Assembly: GCF_007971525.1 (NCBI RefSeq) | Contig: NZ_CP042437.1 | Coordinates: forward strand, 2,852,001 to 2,916,000 | Length of the DNA stretch: 64,000 bases | Direction of reading: 5' to 3' | Source: Mucilaginibacter ginsenosidivorax | Lineage (GTDB): Bacteria; Bacteroidota; Bacteroidia; Sphingobacteriales; Sphingobacteriaceae | Shown: positions 25,969 through 34,573 of the stretch, piece after piece | Layout of the letters: each line of letters opens with the position of its first letter | How positions within the stretch are numbered: position 1 is the first letter of the stretch | Notes under the pieces: model-generated | The model's input: only the letters and a program-made list of their open reading frames with translations | Told to the model about the DNA's origin: nothing | Database searches by the model: none | Translations under genes and position numbers: made by a program

Positions 25969-27021
25969 TTAAATCTTTTTAAATTTTATCACGTTATCCT
26001 GCTCCCATACGCAAAGCATTTGATTGCTGCCCAGCGGGATAGATTTTAAGAAACCACCTTTGCCTACCATAACGGCATTTTTATTGGAGGCCGATAAAAC
26101 CTTTAGCGTATCATTCTCCTGATATGAAATTATAGTTTTGGTACCGGCCGCGGCAATGGCGCAATTTCGGCCTTTGCCTATCAGTATTTCCGATCCGCCC
26201 GGCTGCGCATAAAAAATCTCCCCTTTACGTTGCCACACGGTATGGATGCTATTTGCTTCGTCAACAACAATGCCGCCGCCATCCATAGGACAGCCATTAA
26301 GCGCCCAGGTATTGGTACCCATTTTTTGGGCCGGTTGAAAAACCTTGCCACCATCTACAGATTTGGTTACATACAAATCCCTCGATCCATTCAACCAGTT
26401 TCTGAACATAATGGCCACTTCCTGCCCATGTACCGCGATGCTGGGCTTGCAGCACTCGCACACATGCCCATCCGGCGATTGATAGGCTAATATATTTTTT
26501 GACCAGCCGGTGCCTTTGGCCGCCAAGCCCGAAAAATAAACCTGGTTCCTGTGCCCCGTCCGGGTATCCAGCCAAACGGCATAAAAATTATCTTTTTTAT
26601 CTGCGGCTATGCCCATCAGCCCTTCGGGCGCCGATTGATTAATATCATTTATTACACCCATCATTTCCCATTTTGAAGAGGAGTGTTTTAACCGGAACCA
26701 GTGGATATTACCCGATTTATCCATTGCCGTAATCACCGAATAATTGGCCGAACTGGCCAGCTGCGGCCCTCTTGACATGCCCAAATGCATGTTTGTTATA
26801 TGCCCCACCAGCGCCGGTTTTGAAAACGAGACTCCCTGATTAACAGATGTAGCGCAAAAAATATTATCCTTATCGCCAAATACTATCCTGATGATGCCCT
26901 TACCGTCGGCGCTAACCTCTGGCTGGCTTCCGGTTGATATAGCGCCTTCTGCCGCAAGTGCTTTAATGGCTGGCGCTAATAATATAATCCCGAGGAGGAC
27001 AGACAGCAATGCTTTTTTCAT
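25969..27021 (-). CDS. exported BNR/sialidase-like beta-propeller protein
   Basis: A 350-residue protein with a signal peptide ending ALAAE. The body looks like a six-bladed propeller with repeated Asp-box-like turns (VNQGVSFSKPALV, KSVDGGKVFQPAQ). A cysteine-rich stretch, GHVCECCKPSIAV (about residues 182-194), stands out and could bind a metal or form disulfides. Catalytic arginines of true sialidases were not assigned, so enzymatic activity is doubtful. It may be a binding protein. A TAnnTTTG box on the same strand lies at 27091-27098. Confidence 0.7.
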   Translation of the reverse strand: MKKALLSVLLGIILLAPAIKALAAEGAISTGSQPEVSADGKGIIRIVFGDKDNIFCATSVNQGVSFSKPALVGHITNMHLGMSRGPQLASSANYSVITAMDKSGNIHWFRLKHSSSKWEMMGVINDINQSAPEGLMGIAADKKDNFYAVWLDTRTGHRNQVYFSGLAAKGTGWSKNILAYQSPDGHVCECCKPSIAVHGQEVAIMFRNWLNGSRDLYVTKSVDGGKVFQPAQKMGTNTWALNGCPMDGGGIVVDEANSIHTVWQRKGEIFYAQPGGSEILIGKGRNCAIAAAGTKTIISYQENDTLKVLSASNKNAVMVGKGGFLKSIPLGSNQMLCVWEQDNVIKFKKI

Positions 27022-27090
27022 AATTAATTTTTAAATGAGAATGGTTTACCCTGGTAGTTGGTAACTGGTATTAACAACGTTATAGCATGT

Positions 27091-27098
27091 CAAATATA
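27091..27098 (-). promoter_or_regulatory. -7 box (TATATTTG) for the BNR-propeller gene
   Basis: Read on the minus strand this is TATATTTG, an exact TAnnTTTG match about 70 bases before the ATG at 27021. The -33 element is not obvious. Confidence 0.4.
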
Positions 27099-27148
27099 CC
27101 CAAATGATTGAACTTATAATTTGCTTATATTGGTCATTTACCATCCCT

Positions 27149-27312
27149 ATGAAAACAAATACCTGTTTTATCGCCCTGATGTTTTTGGGTGCCCAACTGC
27201 TATCAGCGCAAACAAACCAGCAAAAAATAAATGCAGCTATAAAAACCAGTCAGCAGGCAGTTTTGACGAATACCTCAACTTTGTAGCAATCGCTAATGAA
27301 ACGATGCAGTAG
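27149..27312 (+). pseudogene. remnant of a secreted protein, possibly an M20-type peptidase
   Basis: An ATG at 27149 opens a good signal peptide (ALMFLGAQLLSAQ) but stops at 27286. A one-base change of frame near 27262 joins it to GSFDEYLNFVAIANETMQ, which ends at 27312. That tail resembles the N-terminal region of secreted M20 dipeptidases (FDEYL, then a short hydrophobic segment and N). The rest of the gene is gone. The frame change and short length argue for a decayed fragment. The family name is only a guess. Confidence 0.4.
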
Positions 27313-27432
27313 TTTTGCACCTGTTCTTTCTGACATTTACCTGTTCGAATTGGTTACTCATCGTGTCGGTTTAAGTTGGTTAATTTGAGGGGGTATGGCA
27401 CCAATTTTCATTCGAAGTAATCAAGGGTACAT

Positions 27433-28212
27433 TTACCTCGCCGCCATCACCTCATTCGTCAGCTTTACAAAATCATCCACGCTCAGGCGCTCGGCGCGTA
27501 GGTCAAGCGTCGGGTTTTCGGTCATTTTTTCTTTGTTGATGAGGGATGATATGGCGTTACGCAGGGTTTTGCGGCGCTGGTTGAAACCGGCTTTTACAAT
27601 TTGCCAGAATAGTTTTTCGTCGCAGTTGAGGTTTGCGGCCTGGTTGCGGGTAAGGCGGATAACAGCCGAGAGCACCTTGGGCGGCGGATTAAATACGCCG
27701 GCTTTTACGGTAAACAAATATTCTACCTTATAATAGGCCTGCAAAAACACACTCAGGATGCCGTACTCTTTACTGCCCGGTTTGGCGGCGCAGCGTTCGG
27801 CCACTTCTTTCTGGAACATGCCCACTACCTCGATAACCTGGCTGCGGTTATCCAACACCTTAAAAAGTATTTGCGACGAAATATTATAAGGAAAATTACC
27901 AATGATAGCAAAGGGCTTATCGGTAACGGTTTTAAAATCCATTTCCAAAAAGTCGGCATTCATGAGGCGGGTACCCAGCTGGGGGTATTTCTTTTTAAGG
28001 TATTGTACTGATTCATCGTCGATATCGATCACCGAGGTTTCATAGTCTGTTTTGAGCAATAAAAAGTCTGTTAGTACACCCATGCCAGGGCCAACTTCCA
28101 GCACATTGGTAAACCTGCCTTCGGGTTTCAGGCTGTCTACAATTTTGGCTGCAATATTTTTATCGGTTAAAAAGTGTTGCCCTAAATGTTTTTTTGCCCT
28201 TACCAATGTCAT
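27433..28212 (-). CDS. rsmA: 16S rRNA dimethyladenosine transferase RsmA (KsgA)
   Basis: A 259-residue SAM-dependent enzyme that dimethylates two adjacent adenosines in the 3' terminal hairpin of 16S rRNA. Family marks are KKHLGQHFLTD at the N-terminus, EVGPGMGVLTD for SAM, and GNFPYNISSQIL, the catalytic NLPY variant with Phe in place of Leu. FNPPPKVLSAVIRL and NQRRKTLRNAI follow in the C-terminal domain. Length is normal. It is transcribed away from pdxA across a repeat-rich gap. Confidence 0.96.
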   Translation of the reverse strand: MTLVRAKKHLGQHFLTDKNIAAKIVDSLKPEGRFTNVLEVGPGMGVLTDFLLLKTDYETSVIDIDDESVQYLKKKYPQLGTRLMNADFLEMDFKTVTDKPFAIIGNFPYNISSQILFKVLDNRSQVIEVVGMFQKEVAERCAAKPGSKEYGILSVFLQAYYKVEYLFTVKAGVFNPPPKVLSAVIRLTRNQAANLNCDEKLFWQIVKAGFNQRRKTLRNAISSLINKEKMTENPTLDLRAERLSVDDFVKLTNEVMAAR

Positions 28213-28672
28213 TATCTGTCAAATATTTGAGCAAATTACGTGATATTTGCGCATTGATTGGGAACAAATGTTTTATTTGCGGGCGGAAAGAGGTGAAAGG
28301 CGAAAGGTAAAAGGCAAAAGGCTCACGTCAAAAAGTGGTAAAACGCGAAGGGCAAAGGGTGAAAAGCAGGAATTGGAACCGGATAACAAGCTGTAATTCT
28401 GAAAATTCTAAAATCCTGCAAATTCTGATTCGGACAGGTTGCGTTAGGGATTGAAGTGGATACCGGCTTGTAGAAGAAGAATTAAGAGTTAAGAGTCAAG
28501 AATCAAGACAGGAACAAAAAATTGTTAAACCGGCATTCTGTAAATTCAAAAATTCGGAGAATTCTGGTTCAGACAAAATAAACCAATATAAATTCAATCA
28601 CCGATCAATCAGTGAAATCACCTCCAAATAATAGGTGAAATCATAAAATAATAGGTGAAATCATAAAAAATC
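28213..28672. repeat. 460-bp repeat-rich divergent intergenic region
   Basis: No gene is seen. In order it holds AAAGGCGAAAGG words (28285-28321), AATTCTGAAAATTCT words (28378-28440), TCAAGAATCAAGAC words (28481-28513), a second AATTC/GGTTCAGAC word group (28530-28575), and a 20-bp tandem duplication at 28626-28665 just before pdxA. Most words recur elsewhere in the window. Confidence 0.65.
28626..28665. repeat. 20-bp tandem duplication in the pdxA leader
   Basis: Two perfect copies of AAATAATAGGTGAAATCATA lie head to tail, ending seven bases before the pdxA ATG. A partial match (GTGAAATCA) lies just upstream. Confidence 0.8.
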
Positions 28673-29728
28673 ATGAGCGATAAAATAAAAGTAGGCATTA
28701 GCATAGGCGACGTTAACGGGATAGGTTTAGAGATAATTATTAAAACCCTGGCCGATAGTAAAATTTATGATTATTGTACGCCTATTGTTTATGGCCATAC
28801 CAAGGTGGCATCGTTTCACCGCAGGGCTACCAGCGTTGCCGAGTTGAATTTCCAGGTAATTAACGACCCATCGCAAACACAGCATAAAAAACCCAACATG
28901 ATTAATTGCTGGGAAGAAGATGTAAAAATTGAACCCGGTATGGTTACCGAAGCCGGTGGTAAATACGCATTTATATCATTAGAGCGTGCTACGTACGATT
29001 TAAAAGAGGGCTATATTGATGCCCTGGTTACCGCGCCTATTAATAAGGATAACATACAGAGCGATAAATTTAACTTCCCCGGCCATACCGAGTATTTGCA
29101 GGAGCGTGACGGCGCTGCCGAATCGTTAATGTTTTTGGTGAGCGATACCTTGCGTGTTGGTGTGGTTACCGGCCATATCCCGGTATCAAAAATATCTGAA
29201 AGTATTACTGTTGATAAAATTGTGGCCAAGCTTAAGCTGATGAACCACAGTTTGCAAAATGATTTCTGGATACGCAAACCCAAAATTGCCGTGCTGGGGC
29301 TAAACCCGCATGCCAGCGATAACGGTTTAATTGGTCACGAAGAAAAGGACACCATTATACCGGCTATTGAACTTGCCCGCGATAACGACGTACTGGCTTT
29401 TGGCCCCTACCCTGCCGATGGTTTTTTTGCCAATGGCACTTACCTGCAATTTGATGCTGTGCTGGCTATGTATCACGACCAGGGGCTGATCCCTTTTAAA
29501 CAAATTGCTTTTGAATCGGGGGTGAATTTTACAGCGGGATTAAAATTTGTGCGTACATCACCAGATCATGGTACCGCTTATGATATTGCCGGTAAAAACC
29601 AGGCATCGGAGGTATCGTTCCGCGAAGCTTTATTTACTGCCATTCATATAGTTAAGCATCGCCGCGAAACGCTCGAGCTGAACGAAAATCCGTTGGCTTT
29701 TAGCAAACTGAGCCGAGACAGGGACTAA
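28673..29728 (+). CDS. pdxA: 4-hydroxythreonine-4-phosphate dehydrogenase PdxA
   Basis: A 351-residue NAD-dependent, metal-dependent dehydrogenase of the DXP-dependent route to vitamin B6. Recognisable segments are GISIGDVNGIGLEII at the N-terminus, LVTAPINKDNI, FPGHTEYL and VVTGHIPVSKI. GLNPHASDNGLIGHEE, MYHDQGLIPFK and TSPDHGTAYDIAG carry the zinc-binding histidines. Length is normal. It is a single gene, preceded by a tandem repeat in its leader. Confidence 0.96.
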   Translation: MSDKIKVGISIGDVNGIGLEIIIKTLADSKIYDYCTPIVYGHTKVASFHRRATSVAELNFQVINDPSQTQHKKPNMINCWEEDVKIEPGMVTEAGGKYAFISLERATYDLKEGYIDALVTAPINKDNIQSDKFNFPGHTEYLQERDGAAESLMFLVSDTLRVGVVTGHIPVSKISESITVDKIVAKLKLMNHSLQNDFWIRKPKIAVLGLNPHASDNGLIGHEEKDTIIPAIELARDNDVLAFGPYPADGFFANGTYLQFDAVLAMYHDQGLIPFKQIAFESGVNFTAGLKFVRTSPDHGTAYDIAGKNQASEVSFREALFTAIHIVKHRRETLELNENPLAFSKLSRDRD

Positions 29729-29811
29729 AAAAACCATTGAGTAACCATAATGTTTCAAATTAATTGCCGTTTAGTTAAAACATTTGCTTTACTAATGCAT
29801 TTACTCCCTTA

Positions 29812-30996
29812 ATGAATACTTTCCCGGACCGGATACGCTCCATTGATGCTTTTCGTGCCTTTACGATGCTGCTCATGATTTTTGTGAATGATCTTGACGG
29901 TATTCCGGGTACGCCTCAATGGCTCAAGCACGTTGCCGAAAACGCTGACGGATTGGGTTTGGCAGATACTATTTTCCCTGCTTTTTTATTTATTGTAGGC
30001 TTATCTATTCCCTTCGCATTTCAAAACAGGTTAAAAACGGGTAACTATAAATTATTGTCGCGCATAGCCAGCCGGTCGTTGGCACTGGTGTTTATTGGTT
30101 TTTTTCACGCCAATATGGAAACCTATAATGAGGCTGCCACCGCCCTGCCCAAGCCGGTATGGGAAAGCCTGGTTACCTTTAGCTTCTTTTTTATATTTTT
30201 AGATTACGGCAAAGAAACCAGCAACCTGAAACGTTACCTGCTACAGGGTTTTGGTATAGCGTTGCTGATAGCCATGTCGGCCCTGTACCGTACAACAGAT
30301 CCGGGGCATACCTGGCTGCATTTTACATGGTGGGGTATCCTGGGCCTCATAGGCTGGAGCTACCTGGTATGTGCGCTTATTTACTATTACTCGGGCGGGC
30401 ATTTATGGATACAGGCCACCGCCTGGATATTTTTCATGATGTTTAACCTGGATGTGCACTTTGGGTTCCTGAATTTTTTAGAACCTGTACAAAAATACGT
30501 TTGGATAGCAGGCAATGGCGCCATGCAGGCCTTTACCATGGCCGGGGTGTTTGTATCGGTGCTGTACATGCGCCTTAAGGCCAACAACGAGCTTAAAATG
30601 TTATGGGCGGCGCTTATCCTTATAGCCATTATATTGTTTAACCTGGGCTTTATTGTGCGCTACTTTAGCGGCGGCATTAATAAAACAAGGGATACTCCTT
30701 CGTGGGTTTTAATTTGCACCGGCATCAGCCTTATAGCCTATGCCATATTTATTTTTGTGGTTGATTTTAAGCACAAATACAACTGGTTTAAAATTATTGA
30801 ACCGGCAGGCACCAACACCTTTACCTGCTATATTGTACCCTTTATATTTTATCCGCTATATGAAATGAGCAATATTGGCTACCCCGAGTACCTGAGCCAG
30901 GGCACCGGCGGGCTTATTAAGTGTATTGTTTTTGCCTTTGTAATGGTATGGCTTACCGGGCTGTTGGATAAGATAAATGTAAGGCTGAAGATTTAG
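29812..30996 (+). CDS. DUF5009 / HGSNAT-like membrane acyltransferase
   Basis: A 394-residue integral membrane protein with about ten hydrophobic helices. It opens with RIRSIDAFRAFTMLLMIFVNDL, the signature of the DUF5009/heparan-alpha-glucosaminide N-acetyltransferase group. FPAFLFIVGLSIPFAF follows. The group is thought to acylate sugars across the membrane. The many glycoside hydrolases in this window make a sugar substrate plausible, but it is unproven. It lies 83 bases after pdxA and may have its own promoter. Confidence 0.85.
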   Translation: MNTFPDRIRSIDAFRAFTMLLMIFVNDLDGIPGTPQWLKHVAENADGLGLADTIFPAFLFIVGLSIPFAFQNRLKTGNYKLLSRIASRSLALVFIGFFHANMETYNEAATALPKPVWESLVTFSFFFIFLDYGKETSNLKRYLLQGFGIALLIAMSALYRTTDPGHTWLHFTWWGILGLIGWSYLVCALIYYYSGGHLWIQATAWIFFMMFNLDVHFGFLNFLEPVQKYVWIAGNGAMQAFTMAGVFVSVLYMRLKANNELKMLWAALILIAIILFNLGFIVRYFSGGINKTRDTPSWVLICTGISLIAYAIFIFVVDFKHKYNWFKIIEPAGTNTFTCYIVPFIFYPLYEMSNIGYPEYLSQGTGGLIKCIVFAFVMVWLTGLLDKINVRLKI

Positions 30997-31727
30997 TGTT
31001 AAGCCTTGAGTACTAAGTATTGAGCCCGAAGCCATAAGTCGAAGATTTTTGATTTAGAACCTGGCTAAATTCGGTTTACTAATGCATTTATGCTTCTAAT
31101 GAATGGATAACTATTTAGCATGTCGGTTACGACTCACCCGGTCGAGGCTACGCCCGACCACCCTCTCTCCGGCTGAAGCCGCAAAGAGGGTTTGGGAAAT
31201 TTGCAGTTAATAAATAATTGATTATTAAATAATTAAATATAAAAAACCTCTTCCCACCACAGGTGAAGAGTGGGTGGTCGGGCGTAGCCTCGACCGGGTG
31301 AGTCTTAGCCAGCATTCAAGCGAATGTGTTGTAAATTCCAATACATGATGCCCGGTACGAGGCAATAACGATCATACCACCTGCCCCGCTCATTCATCGC
31401 GGTTGATTTTATTTCTTCTTCTTTTCAAAAAATAATTGCACATTTGCAGCAATTCCTTAATTGTTAACCCATAATAATCAGGAATCATGACGCAGAGTAT
31501 CTCATCCATATCCCATTAGTGCGCTACCTGAAACAGGTGGACAGCAATCCTTTTTTACTGAAATAGCATTTTGTAATTGTCGTTTTTTTAACGCCTCAGG
31601 GTTTTGCATGTCGCCGGATTTTTAAGTTTCGTGGTTTGCTGCAATTTCAAAATGGGTATATCCGCCACGGCGGATGAACTTTTGAAAATCATAAACAGAT
31701 TGGCAAAAAATTAAACGAACAAGTCCG
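30997..31727. repeat. intergenic region with palindromic element (copy 2)
   Basis: The core at 31079-31307 is the partner of the element at 14413-14641. It has the same ATGCTTCTAATGAATG phrase, the same GACTCACCCGG/CCGGGTGAGTC arms and the same 229-bp length. Before it are CTTGAGTACTAAG words similar to those around copy 1. From 31330 to 31727 no intact gene was found, only a 25-codon open fragment ending at 31566 and a dyad at 31645-31687. Confidence 0.75.
31645..31687. promoter_or_regulatory. dyad-symmetric leader element of the RtcB-PrfH operon
   Basis: ATCCGCC and GGCGGAT form a 7-bp inverted pair around two bases (31660-31675). Outer arms TTTCAAAA (31645-31652) and TTTTGAAA (31680-31687) extend the symmetry. 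It lies 40 bases before the first ATG of the operon and could be an operator or an mRNA hairpin. Confidence 0.45.
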
Positions 31728-32453
31728 ATGGACATGCATGATTGGCCGTACATTAAAAAGTCGGCCCGGAGAAAGAAACGGCTCGTAAAAAAAGATTTCG
31801 ATAAAAAATTGATCGGGCTGGATAAACAGCGTGACATATTGTGGGCAACAAAGTATAAGTTGCCTATGGTACCATTAGAAAGGCCTTACCAAAGTGGCTG
31901 GAAACGGCTGTTTGCTTTGCGTGGTGATATCTTACGCAGCGCTAAGGGAGAATTTTACCAAACCCTGCTCAAAAAGATTAATACCGTTCAATATCATCAT
32001 GACCGCGCTTTCAAAAAGAGAAAAAGAAAGCGAGGGAAATATGTGTATTCTGAAAAGCCGCAGATTTTGCGAGTAATTGACGAATACGATTGGCTACGCA
32101 ACACCCTTAAGTTAACTGATAAGGAAAAAGTCCTTTTCAGTCCGAAAGAAACATGGTCAGTCAGGAAAAAAGCGCTGATAACCGAATATCACTTTCTAGA
32201 GACCTGGCGGTTTGTGTTAGTTGTAAAACCCCATATAATATATGAGAAAAAGCAACACGATGAATTGCTGGAAAAGGAGATCAAGCAAATCGAAAACAGG
32301 ATTAACCGCGAAAACCTACAACCACGAATGTCGAAGCTGGTTGGCGGTAGCCGGTACAAATATTGGAAGTGGCGTGACGAACCTGAAAAATACAAGAACG
32401 AATTAAAAAACAAACCCGTGTATACCTTACAAGAGGAATACATGGGCTATTAA
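31728..32453 (+). CDS. highly basic hypothetical protein leading the RtcB-PrfH operon
   Basis: A 241-residue protein unusually rich in lysine and arginine (KKSARRKKRLVKKDFDKK at 10-27, FKKRKRKRGK near 95), with many aromatics. It has no signal peptide or membrane segment. No family was recognised. The composition suggests binding to RNA or the ribosome. It ends 11 bases before rtcB on the same strand, and prfH follows, so it is probably part of the same RNA repair operon. An ATG two codons in (31734) is an equally possible start. Confidence 0.7.
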   Translation: MDMHDWPYIKKSARRKKRLVKKDFDKKLIGLDKQRDILWATKYKLPMVPLERPYQSGWKRLFALRGDILRSAKGEFYQTLLKKINTVQYHHDRAFKKRKRKRGKYVYSEKPQILRVIDEYDWLRNTLKLTDKEKVLFSPKETWSVRKKALITEYHFLETWRFVLVVKPHIIYEKKQHDELLEKEIKQIENRINRENLQPRMSKLVGGSRYKYWKWRDEPEKYKNELKNKPVYTLQEEYMGY

Positions 32454-32464
32454 ACAGCACCCTT

Positions 32465-33865
32465 ATGGGCAATTTAAAAACAAAAGAATTAGATAAAATA
32501 GGCTACACAGGCGATGCATTAAAAAGCCTCGCCATCAATGCTGTAGCCAGGCACTATAAGCACAGCAATAAAGCCGATGTAATGGCATTATTAACAGCTG
32601 TGCGGGATAACCCGGCTGCCTATACCGCCGATGACCGGCTACAAAAAATAGCGGAAGCATTTATTGAGGCTGAGGCAGAACCGGCCTTAAAAACATTTAA
32701 GCTGATGGACGAGCCCGCCCCTATTAAAATTTATGGGGCTGATGAAATTGAAGAGATAGCCAAAAAGCAAATGACCCTGGCACTGTCATTACCCATCAGT
32801 ATCCGTGGTGCCTTAATGCCCGATGCACACAGCGGCTATGGCTTGCCCATTGGGGGCGTGTTGGCCACCCGCAACGCGGTGATTCCCTACGGGGTAGGTA
32901 TGGATATTGGCTGCCGTATGGCCCTAACTATTATTGATGCCGATGAAAAGTTCATGAAAAGGTATGATCATCAAATTAAACAGGCGATAGGCAAATGGAC
33001 ACATTTTGGCATGGAAGGTAGCCTGCCTGTACCCCAGGACCATGAGGTATTGGATAGCCCCCTATTTAATGAAACGCCACTGCTTAAAAAGCTGCGCGGC
33101 AAGGCCGAGCAGCAGTTAGGTACATCGGGCGGCGGCAACCATTTTGTGGAGTTTGGTGCGATAGAACTGGCCCAAAACAACGCGACGGGCTTACCCGCTA
33201 AAACCTATATGGCCTTGCTTACCCATTCGGGCAGCCGTGGGCTGGGCGCAAATATTGCCCGCCATTATACACAGGTGGCCATGAATACCTGCAAGCTTCC
33301 GCGCGAAGCGCAGCCCCTGGCCTGGCTTGATCTGGATACCGAAGCCGGGCAGGAGTATTGGTTAAGCATGACCCTGGCCGGCAATTATGCCAAAGCCTGT
33401 CACGACCGGATACATAGCAACCTGTTAAAAAGCCTTGGACTAAAAACGCTTTGCAAGATAGAAAACCATCACAATTTTGCCTGGAAAGACAAACTTGCAG
33501 ATGGCACCGAAGCCATCATTCACCGTAAAGGGGCAACGCCTGCACATGTTGGCGAGTTGGGCATCATCCCCGGCAGTATGGCAACTCCTGCTTATTTGGT
33601 AATGGGTAAGGGTAATGCTGATGCCTTATACTCGGCATCGCATGGTGCCGGCCGGGCCATGAGCAGGCATGACGCCAGAGGCAGCACCACCAAATCGGCC
33701 ATGAAAAAAATGCTGGCCGGGGCTGATGTAACGTTGATTGATGGCAGCATTGAGGAGAACCCGGCAGCTTATAAGGATATTGAATTGGTAATGAATGCTC
33801 AAACCGAACTGGTTGCCATACAGGGCAAATTTTGGCCGCGCATAGTACGCATGAATAAAGAATAG
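32465..33865 (+). CDS. rtcB: RNA-splicing ligase RtcB (PrfH-associated)
   Basis: A 466-residue GTP- and Mn-dependent ligase joining RNA 2',3'-cyclic phosphate or 3'-phosphate ends to 5'-OH ends. Key elements are MPDAHSGYGLPIGGVLA and VGMDIGCRM with the metal-binding Asp and Cys. GGGNHFVE and ENHHNFAW carry metal and GMP ligands, and SHGAGRAMSR holds the guanylated histidine. The gene sits between a basic unknown protein and prfH, four bases from the latter. That places it in the PrfH-associated group reported to repair cut rRNA rather than tRNA. Confidence 0.95.
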   Translation: MGNLKTKELDKIGYTGDALKSLAINAVARHYKHSNKADVMALLTAVRDNPAAYTADDRLQKIAEAFIEAEAEPALKTFKLMDEPAPIKIYGADEIEEIAKKQMTLALSLPISIRGALMPDAHSGYGLPIGGVLATRNAVIPYGVGMDIGCRMALTIIDADEKFMKRYDHQIKQAIGKWTHFGMEGSLPVPQDHEVLDSPLFNETPLLKKLRGKAEQQLGTSGGGNHFVEFGAIELAQNNATGLPAKTYMALLTHSGSRGLGANIARHYTQVAMNTCKLPREAQPLAWLDLDTEAGQEYWLSMTLAGNYAKACHDRIHSNLLKSLGLKTLCKIENHHNFAWKDKLADGTEAIIHRKGATPAHVGELGIIPGSMATPAYLVMGKGNADALYSASHGAGRAMSRHDARGSTTKSAMKKMLAGADVTLIDGSIEENPAAYKDIELVMNAQTELVAIQGKFWPRIVRMNKE

Positions 33866-33869
33866 TAAA

Positions 33870-34484
33870 ATGAAAAAATTAATCATACAAATAACAGCAG
33901 GCAAAGGCCCCCTGGAGTGTTGCCTGGTTGTAGCCAAAGTACAGGATTTGATGCTGAAACAGGCCTCGGGTGCCGGGCTGGATTTATCGGTGATAGAAAA
34001 CAAAAAGGCAGAATTAAATAACACGTTATTATCATCAACACTCCTGTTACAAGGCGACAATGCTGATGAATTTATAAACGAATGGAACGGCACCGTACAA
34101 TGGATAGCGCAAAGCCCGTACCGCAAATTCCACAAGCGCAAAAACTGGTTTGTTGGGGTGGGTATTTTTAGTGTGGGCGAGCAGGCAAAGTTTAATCCTA
34201 ACGATGTAAAGTTTGAAACCCTGCGTGCATCGGGCCCCGGAGGGCAAAATGTAAACAAGGTAGAAACAGCGGTACGGGGGACGCATATACCCACAGGGTT
34301 GCAAGTATTAGTTATGGACAGCCGCTCGCAATTACAAAATAAAAAACTTTGTGCCGAACGCCTGGAGGCTAAGCTAATGGCTATGCAGGCCGAAAAGCAG
34401 ATAGCGCAACTGGAAAGTCAATGGCTGGCACACCACTCCCTTGAGCGGGGCAACCCGGTGAAAGTAATCAGGGCGGCATTGTAA
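33870..34484 (+). CDS. prfH: peptide chain release factor homologue PrfH
   Basis: A 204-residue release-factor-like protein. It keeps the peptidyl-tRNA hydrolysis motif SGPGGQNVNK (GGQ at about 124-126) and the following ETAVRGTHIPTGL. It is much shorter than RF1/RF2 (about 360) and has a reduced N-terminal region in place of their codon-recognition domain. PrfH is known as a factor that frees ribosomes stalled by damage in the decoding centre, with RtcB then sealing the cut rRNA. The gene directly follows rtcB. A terminator hairpin follows at 34530. Confidence 0.93.
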   Translation: MKKLIIQITAGKGPLECCLVVAKVQDLMLKQASGAGLDLSVIENKKAELNNTLLSSTLLLQGDNADEFINEWNGTVQWIAQSPYRKFHKRKNWFVGVGIFSVGEQAKFNPNDVKFETLRASGPGGQNVNKVETAVRGTHIPTGLQVLVMDSRSQLQNKKLCAERLEAKLMAMQAEKQIAQLESQWLAHHSLERGNPVKVIRAAL

Positions 34485-34529
34485 GGCGCATCCAACTGCT
34501 AAACGTTAAACCCGGATAACATCGCCCAG

Positions 34530-34558
34530 ACTTCCGAAGTTTAAAAAACTTCGGAAGT
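34530..34558. terminator. bidirectional terminator between prfH and the carboxylesterase
   Basis: A perfect 13-bp stem pairs ACTTCCGAAGTTT (34530-34542) with its complement at 34546-34558 around a 3-base loop. It lies between two convergent genes. Confidence 0.75.
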
Positions 34559-34573
34559 ATTCTTACTGCTAAC

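Noticed and set aside
25969..27021. Calling the BNR protein a sialidase
   Set aside because: Asp-box-like turns are present, but the catalytic arginine triad and acid could not be assigned.
31489..31566. 25-codon open fragment (DAEYLIHIPLVRYLKQ...) upstream of the RtcB operon
   Set aside because: It reads like protein but has no start codon and is preceded by a stop. It may be a gene remnant, but there is too little to call.
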